From Bacillus solitudinis (GTDB lineage: Bacteria; Bacillota; Bacilli; Bacillales; Bacillaceae_D): a DNA stretch of 64,000 bases. Position numbers and translations under genes: made by a program. The notes below the pieces were generated by a model. It did not search any database. It worked only from the letters and a program-made list of their open reading frames with translations, and had not been told where the DNA came from. The stretch is taken from NCBI RefSeq assembly GCF_002797395.1, contig NZ_KZ454943.1:797325-861324 (forward strand), in the 5' to 3' direction. Shown in pieces: positions 35,106 through 42,608 of the stretch. Position 1 is the stretch's first letter, and every line of letters starts with the position of its first letter.

Positions 35106-35312
35106 ATGGAAAATGTGAGGATTCAAATCAAAGAGGCAACGAGAGAGGAACCTATTCAAACTTTAGAAGTGACACTTATGTCTATGGAGGGCATTGAAAG
35201 AGCACTAGTTGATATAAAAAATGGAGAGGTAACAATTGACTATAATGAAAATGAAATAGCCAAGGAAAAAATTATTCAAAAAATCCAGCAACATGGCTTA
35301 CACCTTCACTAG
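35106..35312 (+). CDS. HMA-like small protein lacking the CxxC metal site
   Basis: 68 aa with the beta-alpha-beta-beta-alpha-beta pattern of copper-chaperone (heavy-metal-associated) domains: VTLMSMEGIERALVDIKNGEVTIDY and a C-terminal KEKIIQKIQQHG. The usual CxxC metal ligands are replaced by SMEG, so metal binding is unlikely. ATG at 35106 with AAAGGAG upstream. A terminator with a T-run follows at 35422. Confidence 0.6.
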   Translation: MENVRIQIKEATREEPIQTLEVTLMSMEGIERALVDIKNGEVTIDYNENEIAKEKIIQKIQQHGLHLH

Positions 35313-35612
35313 TACTTCCCTAAAAAAGCTGTCTAGTAGCCTTTTCTTAGAAATTGCAGAACCATTACTCACCCTGAATCCCTTCAAAAAAATTTATACT
35401 TAGATTAAACCTAATAGATAGAAGCGAAGCAGCAAAATACGATTGCTTTGCTTTTTCTCTGTGCAGTTATATCCCCTTTCTTCTATTTCTATAACTCATC
35501 AGCTACCGGATTTGAGGAAGTAATTATATAAATAGGTTGATTTCGTTCGTAGCAACTGGCAAGATGTAAAAATAAGAAGTCTTAATACTAGAGAATGTGA
35601 AGGTGACAAGTC
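35313..35612. other. Intergenic region
   Basis: 300 bp holding a terminator (35422-35456) and GAAGGTGAC, the ribosome binding site of the SET-domain gene. I see nothing else. Confidence 0.5.
35422..35456 (+). terminator. Rho-independent terminator
   Basis: Stem AAGCGAAGCA (35422-35431) with TGCTTTGCTT (35444-35453), one G:T pair, followed by TTT. Probably ends the HMA-like gene, about 110 bp upstream. Confidence 0.65.
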
Positions 35613-36020
35613 ATGATAGAAATAAAGACATCTTCTCTTACTGATGGAGAATTTAATAGAGGTGTATTCGCAACGAGAGACATTAAAAAAGGCGAGCTTC
35701 TCCATGAAGCTCACGTTATCCCTTACCCAAATGAAGAACATGTTTTAATTGAGGAAACAGCCCTAGCTGATTACGTTTATGAGTATGGGAAAAATCATAG
35801 CGCGATTGTACTTGGTTACGGGATGCTCTTTAATCATTCCTATACGCCAAATGCAACCTACGATATTAACTTCGAAAAGCATATATTTGAATATTACGCG
35901 TACACAGATATAAAGGCAGGAGATGAAGTATTAATTAACTATAACGGAGAGGTAGACAATCAAGATCCTTTATGGTTTTTGCAAGATAAAAACGATACAA
36001 ATAAAGACGAAACCACATAA
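35613..36020 (+). CDS. SET domain protein
   Basis: 135-aa stand-alone SET domain, the fold of lysine methyltransferases. Present: N-terminal GVFATRDIKKGELLHEAHV, the pseudoknot motif GMLFNHSYTPNATY (S-adenosylmethionine/active-site region) and the C-terminal IKAGDEVLINYNGE. There is no post-SET cysteine cluster. The target in bacteria is unknown and enzyme activity is not established. ATG at 35613 with GAAGGTG upstream. A bidirectional terminator follows. Confidence 0.8.
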   Translation: MIEIKTSSLTDGEFNRGVFATRDIKKGELLHEAHVIPYPNEEHVLIEETALADYVYEYGKNHSAIVLGYGMLFNHSYTPNATYDINFEKHIFEYYAYTDIKAGDEVLINYNGEVDNQDPLWFLQDKNDTNKDETT

Positions 36021-36052
36021 TAGCTAATAGCCTCTTCTTACCCTCTAAAAAA

Positions 36053-36080
36053 AACCGTTAGGAGATAATTCCTAACGGTT
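36053..36080. terminator. Bidirectional terminator
   Basis: Perfect 11-bp stem AACCGTTAGGA/TCCTAACGGTT (36053-36063, 36070-36080), with eight A on the left that become a T-run on the minus strand. It contains the stop codon of the Dabb gene and lies between convergent genes. Confidence 0.88.
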
Positions 36081-36383
36081 TACTTGGATAAAATCTAATT
36101 CTTGAAACTTTTCCACTTCCGTTTTCCAACGTTCTTCTACGAACGCTTGATGACTCGGATGTTCATTATAGCTATTATATGCCTCTTGACAGTTGAGTTC
36201 CATCGAGAAACCAAAATCAAAATCTGTTTTCATGCTTATTTGGCGAAGTACCTCAAAATGTTCAACCCCTGGAATCCCAGTTAAAATTCGTTCCCCATCT
36301 TTTAAAAAGGCCTTCGTTTCCTCTGCAGTTGGCGAATACTTTAATGAAAAGACAGCCATATGCTTAATTCGGTGCTCTTTCAA
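36072..36383 (-). CDS. Dabb (stress-responsive A/B barrel) family protein
   Basis: 103-aa single alpha/beta-barrel domain. It begins IKHMAVFSLKYSPTAEETKA and has the family's central VEHFEVLRQISMKTDFDFGF. Dabb proteins often act as small lyase or isomerase subunits and dimerise. Probable TTG start at 36383, with AAGGGTGAG upstream, 4 bp after the preceding TIM-barrel gene. Last gene of the AraC-linked sugar operon. Confidence 0.85.
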   Translation of the reverse strand: MKEHRIKHMAVFSLKYSPTAEETKAFLKDGERILTGIPGVEHFEVLRQISMKTDFDFGFSMELNCQEAYNSYNEHPSHQAFVEERWKTEVEKFQELDFIQVNR

Positions 36384-36387
36384 GGTC

Positions 36388-37137
36388 TCACCCTTTCATC
36401 AGATTATTGTAGCTAAATTGTACGCTTTCAATTGCCGATCCTTCGCATTGATCCTGCTCGACGATAAGCCACTTTGTACCAATTTCTACAGCTGTCTGAA
36501 TGACAGCATTAATATCAATAACACCCGTACCAACTTCAGCGAATGTTTTTTCTGGCTCTAATTTCATGTCCTTCAAATGAACAAGAGGGCAGCGTCCTGA
36601 ATACTTCTTCATATAATCAGTCGGAACAAGCCCTGCATATTCAACCCAATAAATGTCACATTCTAATTGAACAAGATCCGGCTTCGTATGATTTAATAAA
36701 ATATCGAGCGCATATTCTCCGTCAAATGTATCAAACTCAAATGCGTGATGATGATAACAGAATTGCATACCAGATTTTTGACATGTTTCACCAACTTTAT
36801 TAAATAACTCTGCTAGCTTCAAATAGCTCTCCTTCGCCGCCCAATAATCCTCCGGAATAAAAGGACAAACAATCGTATCAATTCCAACGGTTTTATGATA
36901 GGCAATCACATCTTCTAAGTTGTCTTTTAATTGGTCTAGCTGGACATGACTTGAAATCCCCTTAAGACCAAGATCATCAAGAACTTGCTTCATCTCATCA
37001 GCTTGAAGATTACCAAATCCAGCAAATTCAACCCCCTCATAGCCAATATCTTTTACTTTCTTTAAGGTTCCAACGAAATCCTTTTCCGTTTCATGACGTA
37101 ACGTATATAGCTGAATTCCTAATGGTAGAGCTACCAT
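36388..37137 (-). CDS. Sugar phosphate isomerase/epimerase family TIM barrel
   Basis: 249-aa xylose-isomerase-like TIM barrel (AP endonuclease 2 fold). N-terminus GIQLYTLRHETEKDFVGTLK is typical of the inosose/keto-sugar isomerase group. Metal-site residues appear in the FCYHHHAFEF strand, QLECDIYWVEYAG, VHLKDMK and WLIVEQDQ. I chose the ATG at 37137 because AAGGGAG lies about 8 nt upstream; an in-frame GTG at 37146 lies within that site. Follows the Gfo/Idh gene by 21 bp. Confidence 0.87.
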   Translation of the reverse strand: MVALPLGIQLYTLRHETEKDFVGTLKKVKDIGYEGVEFAGFGNLQADEMKQVLDDLGLKGISSHVQLDQLKDNLEDVIAYHKTVGIDTIVCPFIPEDYWAAKESYLKLAELFNKVGETCQKSGMQFCYHHHAFEFDTFDGEYALDILLNHTKPDLVQLECDIYWVEYAGLVPTDYMKKYSGRCPLVHLKDMKLEPEKTFAEVGTGVIDINAVIQTAVEIGTKWLIVEQDQCEGSAIESVQFSYNNLMKG

Positions 37138-37158
37138 AGAAAGCACTCCCTTTGATTG

Positions 37159-38184
37159 TTATTTTAACGAAATAAATGTTTTCTTTTCTGCCGATTCTAA
37201 TGCCGCAAGCACGACGTGTAAAGATTTCATTCCTTCTTCACCAGAAATGCTAGGAGGTGTGTTTGTAACAAGCGCTTGAATAAATTCATCAATCACTCCA
37301 CTTGTCCCCTGGCCCCCTTCATCGTTCGTTGCAATTGCTCCCACTTTGTACTGCTCAACTGTTCCGTCTCTTAATTTCACAACGACTTGAACATCTGGAC
37401 TATCTTTTATTTCTAAAACACCATTTTCAGCATAGATGGCCGTTGTGTTATCTTCGCCTTTGTAATATGTCCAGCTTGCAGCCATTGTCCCAATTGCACC
37501 ATTTTCCATTCGTAAAATACACGTTGCATTATCATCAACATCTCCATGCTTATGGAGAGTTTCAACAAATGCACCAACTTCTACAATTTCTTCATCAAAT
37601 AACCAACGAATTAAATCAGTTTTGTGGACCCCTAAATCACCCATGGCCCCTACGATCGCTTTATCTTTTTTGAAAAACCAGCTATCTTTTCCTTGGATGC
37701 TCCATCTTTCAGGTCCCCCGTGACCAAATGTTGTTTTAAATGTTAAAATTTTCCCAAGTTTACCTGATTGCAATATTTCCTTTGCTTTTACATGTGGTGG
37801 CATTAACCGTTGATTGTGACCAATCATCAGAAAGACGTTATTTTCTGCTGCAGCTTCAATCATAGCTTTTGCTTCATCAAGCGACGTTGCCATAGGCTTT
37901 TCACATAAAACATGAGCTCCAGCATTTGCAGCTGCAATTGCAACTTTTGCATGATCGGCGTTTTGTGTACAAACACTAACCGCATCAATATTCTCGTAGG
38001 CCAAAAGCTCTTCATAACTTGTATATGATTTCGCCTCAAACTTCGTTGCATATTCATCTGCAAGTTCCTTATTAAAATCACAGAAAGCTACCAATTCCAC
38101 ATTCGGATTTGCTACATATTCCGGGATATGACGATATTTTGCGATACTACCACAGCCAATAACAGCTACTTTAATTTTTGACAT
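37159..38184 (-). CDS. Gfo/Idh/MocA family oxidoreductase
   Basis: 341 aa, NAD(P)-dependent. Rossmann motif AVIGCGSIAKYRHIPEY, EKP in HVLCEKPMATS, and MGDLGVHKTDLIRWLF in the C-terminal domain. Less similar to the two paralogues at 31410 and 39227 than they are to each other. ATG at 38184 with GAGGAGG upstream. Probably oxidises or reduces a sugar intermediate handled by the adjacent TIM-barrel enzymes. Confidence 0.88.
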   Translation of the reverse strand: MSKIKVAVIGCGSIAKYRHIPEYVANPNVELVAFCDFNKELADEYATKFEAKSYTSYEELLAYENIDAVSVCTQNADHAKVAIAAANAGAHVLCEKPMATSLDEAKAMIEAAAENNVFLMIGHNQRLMPPHVKAKEILQSGKLGKILTFKTTFGHGGPERWSIQGKDSWFFKKDKAIVGAMGDLGVHKTDLIRWLFDEEIVEVGAFVETLHKHGDVDDNATCILRMENGAIGTMAASWTYYKGEDNTTAIYAENGVLEIKDSPDVQVVVKLRDGTVEQYKVGAIATNDEGGQGTSGVIDEFIQALVTNTPPSISGEEGMKSLHVVLAALESAEKKTFISLK

Positions 38185-38243
38185 GCTGTTTCCTCCTCGA
38201 TTATCTACTCAATTTTTAGAAATTTAATGCTTTACTTTAGAGA

Positions 38244-39212
38244 TTAAGCCCACCACATCTCACCCGCAGATTGGCGGATTAAGACATCATTTAAATTTTT
38301 GACAGCACGAGAAAATCCTTCGTCAATCGACATCATTGCATCTTCATGTTCAATGCTGACAACGTAATCATAATTGTACAAACGGAGTGCACTCATCATA
38401 TCCGACCATTCCTGCAAACTATGTCCGCACCCAACGCTTCGGAATGTCCAAGCCCGAGTTTGGAGGTTTCCATAAGGCTGCATATCCGTTAAGCCATACA
38501 TATTTACATTATCTTGGTCAATATATGTATCTTTGGCATGGAAATGATGGATAGCACCTGCTTTACCAAGAATTTTAATCGCAGCGACTGGATCGATGCC
38601 TTGCCACCACATATGACTGGGATCTAAATTTGCGCCAATCGCATCACATGTTGCCTCACGAAGTTTCAACATCGTGTACGGAGTGTGGACGAGAAATCCT
38701 CCGTGAAGTTCGAGCCCAATTTTTACATTATGCTGTTGTGCAAGTTCCCCAATTTCTTTCCAATAGGGAATTAACTTTTGTTCCCATTGCCAAGCCAACA
38801 CATCACCATATTCAGCTGGCCAAGGGACGACTGGCCAATTGGGTTGTTTTGCTTCATCACTGTCTCCCGCTGTTCCAGAAAATGTATTTACCACTGGTAC
38901 ATCAAGTAAAGAAGCTAGCTTAATTGTTTTTCGTAATACTGAATCCGATTCTTCTGCAAAAACTTTATCTGGAGTAATCGGATTGCCATGGCAGCTAAAA
39001 GCACTAATTGTTAACCCACGTGATGTAATAGCTTCTAAATACTGTTTTCTTTTTTGTTCATCCTCTAGTAGTTCATCTAAAGGACAATGGACATTACCCG
39101 GGTAACACCCTGTTCCTATTTCAACTGCGTCTAGTCCTGCAGCCCTCACATGGTCAAGCATTTCCTCAAAAGATTTTTCAGCAAATAATACGGTGAAAAC
39201 TCCTAATTTCAT
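38244..39212 (-). CDS. Sugar phosphate isomerase/epimerase family TIM barrel
   Basis: 322-aa metal-dependent TIM barrel. The four expected metal ligands are visible in order: Glu in IGLELHGGF, Asp/His in ANLDPSHMWW, His in HHFHAKDTY and Glu in VSIEHEDAMM. This longer subgroup is typically encoded beside Gfo/Idh dehydrogenases. ATG at 39212 with AGGATGTG upstream, 14 bp after the dehydrogenase gene. Confidence 0.9.
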   Translation of the reverse strand: MKLGVFTVLFAEKSFEEMLDHVRAAGLDAVEIGTGCYPGNVHCPLDELLEDEQKRKQYLEAITSRGLTISAFSCHGNPITPDKVFAEESDSVLRKTIKLASLLDVPVVNTFSGTAGDSDEAKQPNWPVVPWPAEYGDVLAWQWEQKLIPYWKEIGELAQQHNVKIGLELHGGFLVHTPYTMLKLREATCDAIGANLDPSHMWWQGIDPVAAIKILGKAGAIHHFHAKDTYIDQDNVNMYGLTDMQPYGNLQTRAWTFRSVGCGHSLQEWSDMMSALRLYNYDYVVSIEHEDAMMSIDEGFSRAVKNLNDVLIRQSAGEMWWA

Positions 39213-39226
39213 TTATTGTCACATCC

Positions 39227-40300
39227 TTATAAATATTTAAGTAGAATTGGTTTTTTGCATTTACTTTTCATTTGATAATGACGCCCTGAAGTAGAAGACT
39301 CATGAATACCATGCATAGCTTCAAGCACATGAAGAGCCATATCCCCGTTCGCTCTTGGCATTCTTCCTGACTCAACTGCACTTGCCATATCAGCTAGACC
39401 AATACCTCGTAAATTTTCTTCAACTTCTCCTTTGGGTTTCATTTCTTTCCAGTCCACTTCATCAAATTGCTTGACTAAGAGCGAATGATTAAAATGATTA
39501 GGGTCAGGTAAGCTAATCGTGCCTTCTTCCCCGTAAATTTCAATAAATGGTGTTCGCGATGCAAAGACATCAAAACTCGTAATAATTGTTGCTGTTGCAC
39601 CTGCTTCAAAGTCTAAAATCCCTGTGACATGAGTTGGAACCTGGACCGTTATTTTCTCCCCATATTTATCTGGGCTTGTAATTTTACGCTCAGGAAAGGA
39701 TAACTGGGTTGACCCTGTAATTCGATTGAGAGGACCTAGTAAGCTAACTAAAGCTGTCAAATAATATGGTCCCATATCAAACATTGGTCCTCCACCAGCT
39801 TGGTAGAAAAATGCTGGATTCGGGTGCCATGACTCTGGACCTCTTGCCATCATAAATGCAGTCGCTCCAATAACTTTACCAATTGCGCCATCCTCAATAA
39901 GTTCGCCTGCAAGCTGAATGCTTCCTCCTAAAAATGTATCGGGTGCCGAACCGAGAATAACATGTTGTTCTCGGGCAGCATCTATAATCTTATTTCCATC
40001 AGAAAATGTTGTGGCTAAAGGCTTTTCGGAATAAATATGTTTTTTGTTTGTAATCGCTTGCAAAGTAACTTCCTTATGAGCTTGAGGCACGGTTAAATTT
40101 AAAATGATATCAATGTCTGGTGATGCCATTAATTCATCAACACTTAAATGTTTGATGTTAAATTCCACTGCAGTTGCTTGCGCTTTTTCTATATTTAAAT
40201 CAGCACAAGCAATGATGTCAAATTCCGGGAAACGATAGCTATTTTTCAGATAAATATTGCTAATATTTCCACAGCCTACGATACCTACTTTCAAAGTCAT
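39227..40300 (-). CDS. Gfo/Idh/MocA family oxidoreductase
   Basis: 357 aa, first gene of the minus-strand sugar operon and paralogue of the 368-aa enzyme at 31410-32516. Rossmann GIVGCGNISNIYLKNS, EKP in IYSEKPLAT, and GGGPMFDMGPYYLTALVSLL. ATG at 40300 with AGGAGATT upstream. It is divergent from the AraC gene, with 135 bp between them that should hold both promoters. Confidence 0.88.
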   Translation of the reverse strand: MTLKVGIVGCGNISNIYLKNSYRFPEFDIIACADLNIEKAQATAVEFNIKHLSVDELMASPDIDIILNLTVPQAHKEVTLQAITNKKHIYSEKPLATTFSDGNKIIDAAREQHVILGSAPDTFLGGSIQLAGELIEDGAIGKVIGATAFMMARGPESWHPNPAFFYQAGGGPMFDMGPYYLTALVSLLGPLNRITGSTQLSFPERKITSPDKYGEKITVQVPTHVTGILDFEAGATATIITSFDVFASRTPFIEIYGEEGTISLPDPNHFNHSLLVKQFDEVDWKEMKPKGEVEENLRGIGLADMASAVESGRMPRANGDMALHVLEAMHGIHESSTSGRHYQMKSKCKKPILLKYL

Positions 40301-40435
40301 AATTAATCTCCTCTTATTTCATGACATTGCCTATTTGATTCAATCTTATGCGAGATACCTTAAAATAAATATAGATGATATAATTAAAACATAGACTATT
40401 TTGCTATTTATTTATTTTTAAAAGGAGAACTTAAC

Positions 40436-41203
40436 ATGAATATTGGCTTTTGTGGTTATTCCTTTCACACCCAACGCTACCATTCTTCTTATAAATCTGG
40501 ATTTCCAGGCTACCTGTTTCGACTTCAAACAGAGGGAACTTGCAGCATCATTGTCAACTCCAAAAAAATGAACATTGAAAAAGGTGATCTTCTCTTGATT
40601 AAGCCAGGTGACTATTATGAAATAAGTATTGAAGCTGATCAGAATAGTGGAGATTATCATTTATTTTGTGAAGGAGATTGGATTAAAAAATGGTGGTCAC
40701 GATCATCTAAACCTACGCTCTCACGTATTGACTTGGATGAAAAACTACTTGCCTTGTGGAGGCATCTCACTATTGAGGAACGAAGACCTTCTTCTGAAGG
40801 AAATAAAGAACTGTCGCGTTATCTTCTTCAGGCTCTCTGTTTAATACTTGAACGGGTTGTGAACGAAACAGCGCCTGCATTTACAAGGCCTTATGTTGTA
40901 ACACGCATGATGCGTTATATTGAAGAACACGCAACTCTTGCATTTAAAGTTGATGATGTTGCAAATTCCGTGGGACTCAGTGTTTCTCGCTCCGTCCATT
41001 TATTTAAAAGTTGTGTAGGAAAAACAATGATTGAGTATGCACAAGAAATTAGGATTTCTGCTGCCTTGGATCGAATGACCTACACAACGATGACACTTGA
41101 TCAAATAGCCGAAGAATGTGGGTTTGGTACATATCCCTATTTTCATAAAGTATTCAAAAAAAAATATGGCATATCTCCTGGTGTCTACAGACGTCGCGAA
41201 TGA
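40436..41203 (+). CDS. AraC family transcriptional regulator
   Basis: 255 aa. N-terminal cupin-like sensor domain (about 15-90, with KKMNIEKGDLLLIKPGDYYE) and a C-terminal double helix-turn-helix (about 155-253) ending in the AraC signature GFGTYPYFHKVFKKKYGISP. ATG at 40436 with AAAGGAG upstream. Divergent from the Gfo/Idh-TIM barrel operon, so the likely activator of it (inference). Confidence 0.9.
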   Translation: MNIGFCGYSFHTQRYHSSYKSGFPGYLFRLQTEGTCSIIVNSKKMNIEKGDLLLIKPGDYYEISIEADQNSGDYHLFCEGDWIKKWWSRSSKPTLSRIDLDEKLLALWRHLTIEERRPSSEGNKELSRYLLQALCLILERVVNETAPAFTRPYVVTRMMRYIEEHATLAFKVDDVANSVGLSVSRSVHLFKSCVGKTMIEYAQEIRISAALDRMTYTTMTLDQIAEECGFGTYPYFHKVFKKKYGISPGVYRRRE

Positions 41204-41345
41204 AAATAGCTTTCTTTTGTAGAGAAGTAAATTTCGTCCATGCACTGCTTTATCCTTTCTTTTCTTTAGCTGATTGCTTTCTTTCTCTTGCAGTAAACGA
41301 TACAATGATAGAATGGAGTTTTTAGATCATACGAGGTGATTAGAC

Positions 41346-42608
41346 GTGAATCAAACACCGATAAATTTCGATGAACACAATTTATACAGTGAGCTTGAAC
41401 ATAATGTTATAAAGACATATAAGAAAATCGTTGCATCACGATATTTTACTTCTAGTCAACTTGAAGAAGTTTCGATGGAGGCTTCAAAGCGATTAAATGA
41501 CCATCCAAACCTTGACCCACTCTACTTTTATCTCACTTATATGAAAGGTGTATCATTTCTTTCTCTAAGTTGTTCAACATATGAAGAATATGAAAGGAGA
41601 TTCCGACATTTCTTTACTTCTATTGCAGATGAAATAATCAATCTTCTATCTAAAGTTGAACGAGTTACATACCGAGCTTTTTTAGAGCAAATACTATTTC
41701 ATTTTGTATACGACATGAACGAATCGAGAGCTCCTTGGTCTATGGTTCTAAAGCGTATGTTAACTCGCATGCCAATTGAACATCTTGAACCTACGTATTA
41801 TTTTTTACAGGATTCCCTCTCGAACCAAGAAGCAAGTCGCGATGTCTCACTAACATACAGTTATATCGCTCTTCTTGTCGGCAAAGAAAAAGAAGCCCTA
41901 AAACTTCTTGAACTCAGTATTTTGCCAGTCACTGAGCAGGAAGTTACACTTCACTTTCAATGCCTAAAAAAACACGAACGCTGGGAATCAATGCGACACT
42001 GGTTCTCTACTTTATTTCTACAAAGACCGAATGGTCCATATGGATCCCTTCAACCACTCGCTGATGAAATGAAAGCATCTTTGCACAAGGATCCGAGGGA
42101 ATTAACCCACGTTTGGAATCGTTGGTTACTTGCCCCTAGTTATCATCGCTTTCAATCTTTGACTCGTCACTTAAGTATAGAAGAAAAAGATTTATTGCTT
42201 GAGGATCTGTTACCTAAAATGCAGGATCGTTTTCATCAGGTCGAAACAATTACAACTTATATGAAGTTACTTCTTGAATATAAACGCTTTGACGATGCCA
42301 GTCGTTATTTCCTATTACATGAACGGGATCCGCTACGTTTAAGACCAGAAAAAATTAAATTATTAGAGGCTTTATACGAGAATCGCCCCCTTCTCATTAA
42401 ACCTATTTATCATCAGTTTGTTGTTCGCTTAGTTGAAAAAAAGTCAAGGGCTCATTATGAACAGGCTGTTATCTTCATTAAAATGTTAAGCAAGCTTTAC
42501 GCATCTTCAAATGAATCGGTACGTTTCCTAGACTATGTGAAAAGAATGAAAAAAACATACCGTACGTATCGTGCCTTTGTGGAGGAGTTGAAAACCATTG
42601 AAAGCTAG
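41346..42608 (+). CDS. SNF2-partner protein, YwqB-like but lacking the SWIM zinc finger
   Basis: 420 aa, soluble and helical, with a C-terminal region (HYEQAVIFIKMLSKLY...) like that of the SWIM-domain proteins encoded beside bacterial SNF2 ATPases (B. subtilis YwqB). No CxC...CxH SWIM zinc finger is present, and the protein is shorter than YwqB (both recalled, not compared here). GTG start at 41346 with GAGGTG 7 nt upstream. It overlaps the SNF2 gene by 11 bp, implying coupled translation and a functional pair. Confidence 0.65.
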   Translation: MNQTPINFDEHNLYSELEHNVIKTYKKIVASRYFTSSQLEEVSMEASKRLNDHPNLDPLYFYLTYMKGVSFLSLSCSTYEEYERRFRHFFTSIADEIINLLSKVERVTYRAFLEQILFHFVYDMNESRAPWSMVLKRMLTRMPIEHLEPTYYFLQDSLSNQEASRDVSLTYSYIALLVGKEKEALKLLELSILPVTEQEVTLHFQCLKKHERWESMRHWFSTLFLQRPNGPYGSLQPLADEMKASLHKDPRELTHVWNRWLLAPSYHRFQSLTRHLSIEEKDLLLEDLLPKMQDRFHQVETITTYMKLLLEYKRFDDASRYFLLHERDPLRLRPEKIKLLEALYENRPLLIKPIYHQFVVRLVEKKSRAHYEQAVIFIKMLSKLYASSNESVRFLDYVKRMKKTYRTYRAFVEELKTIES

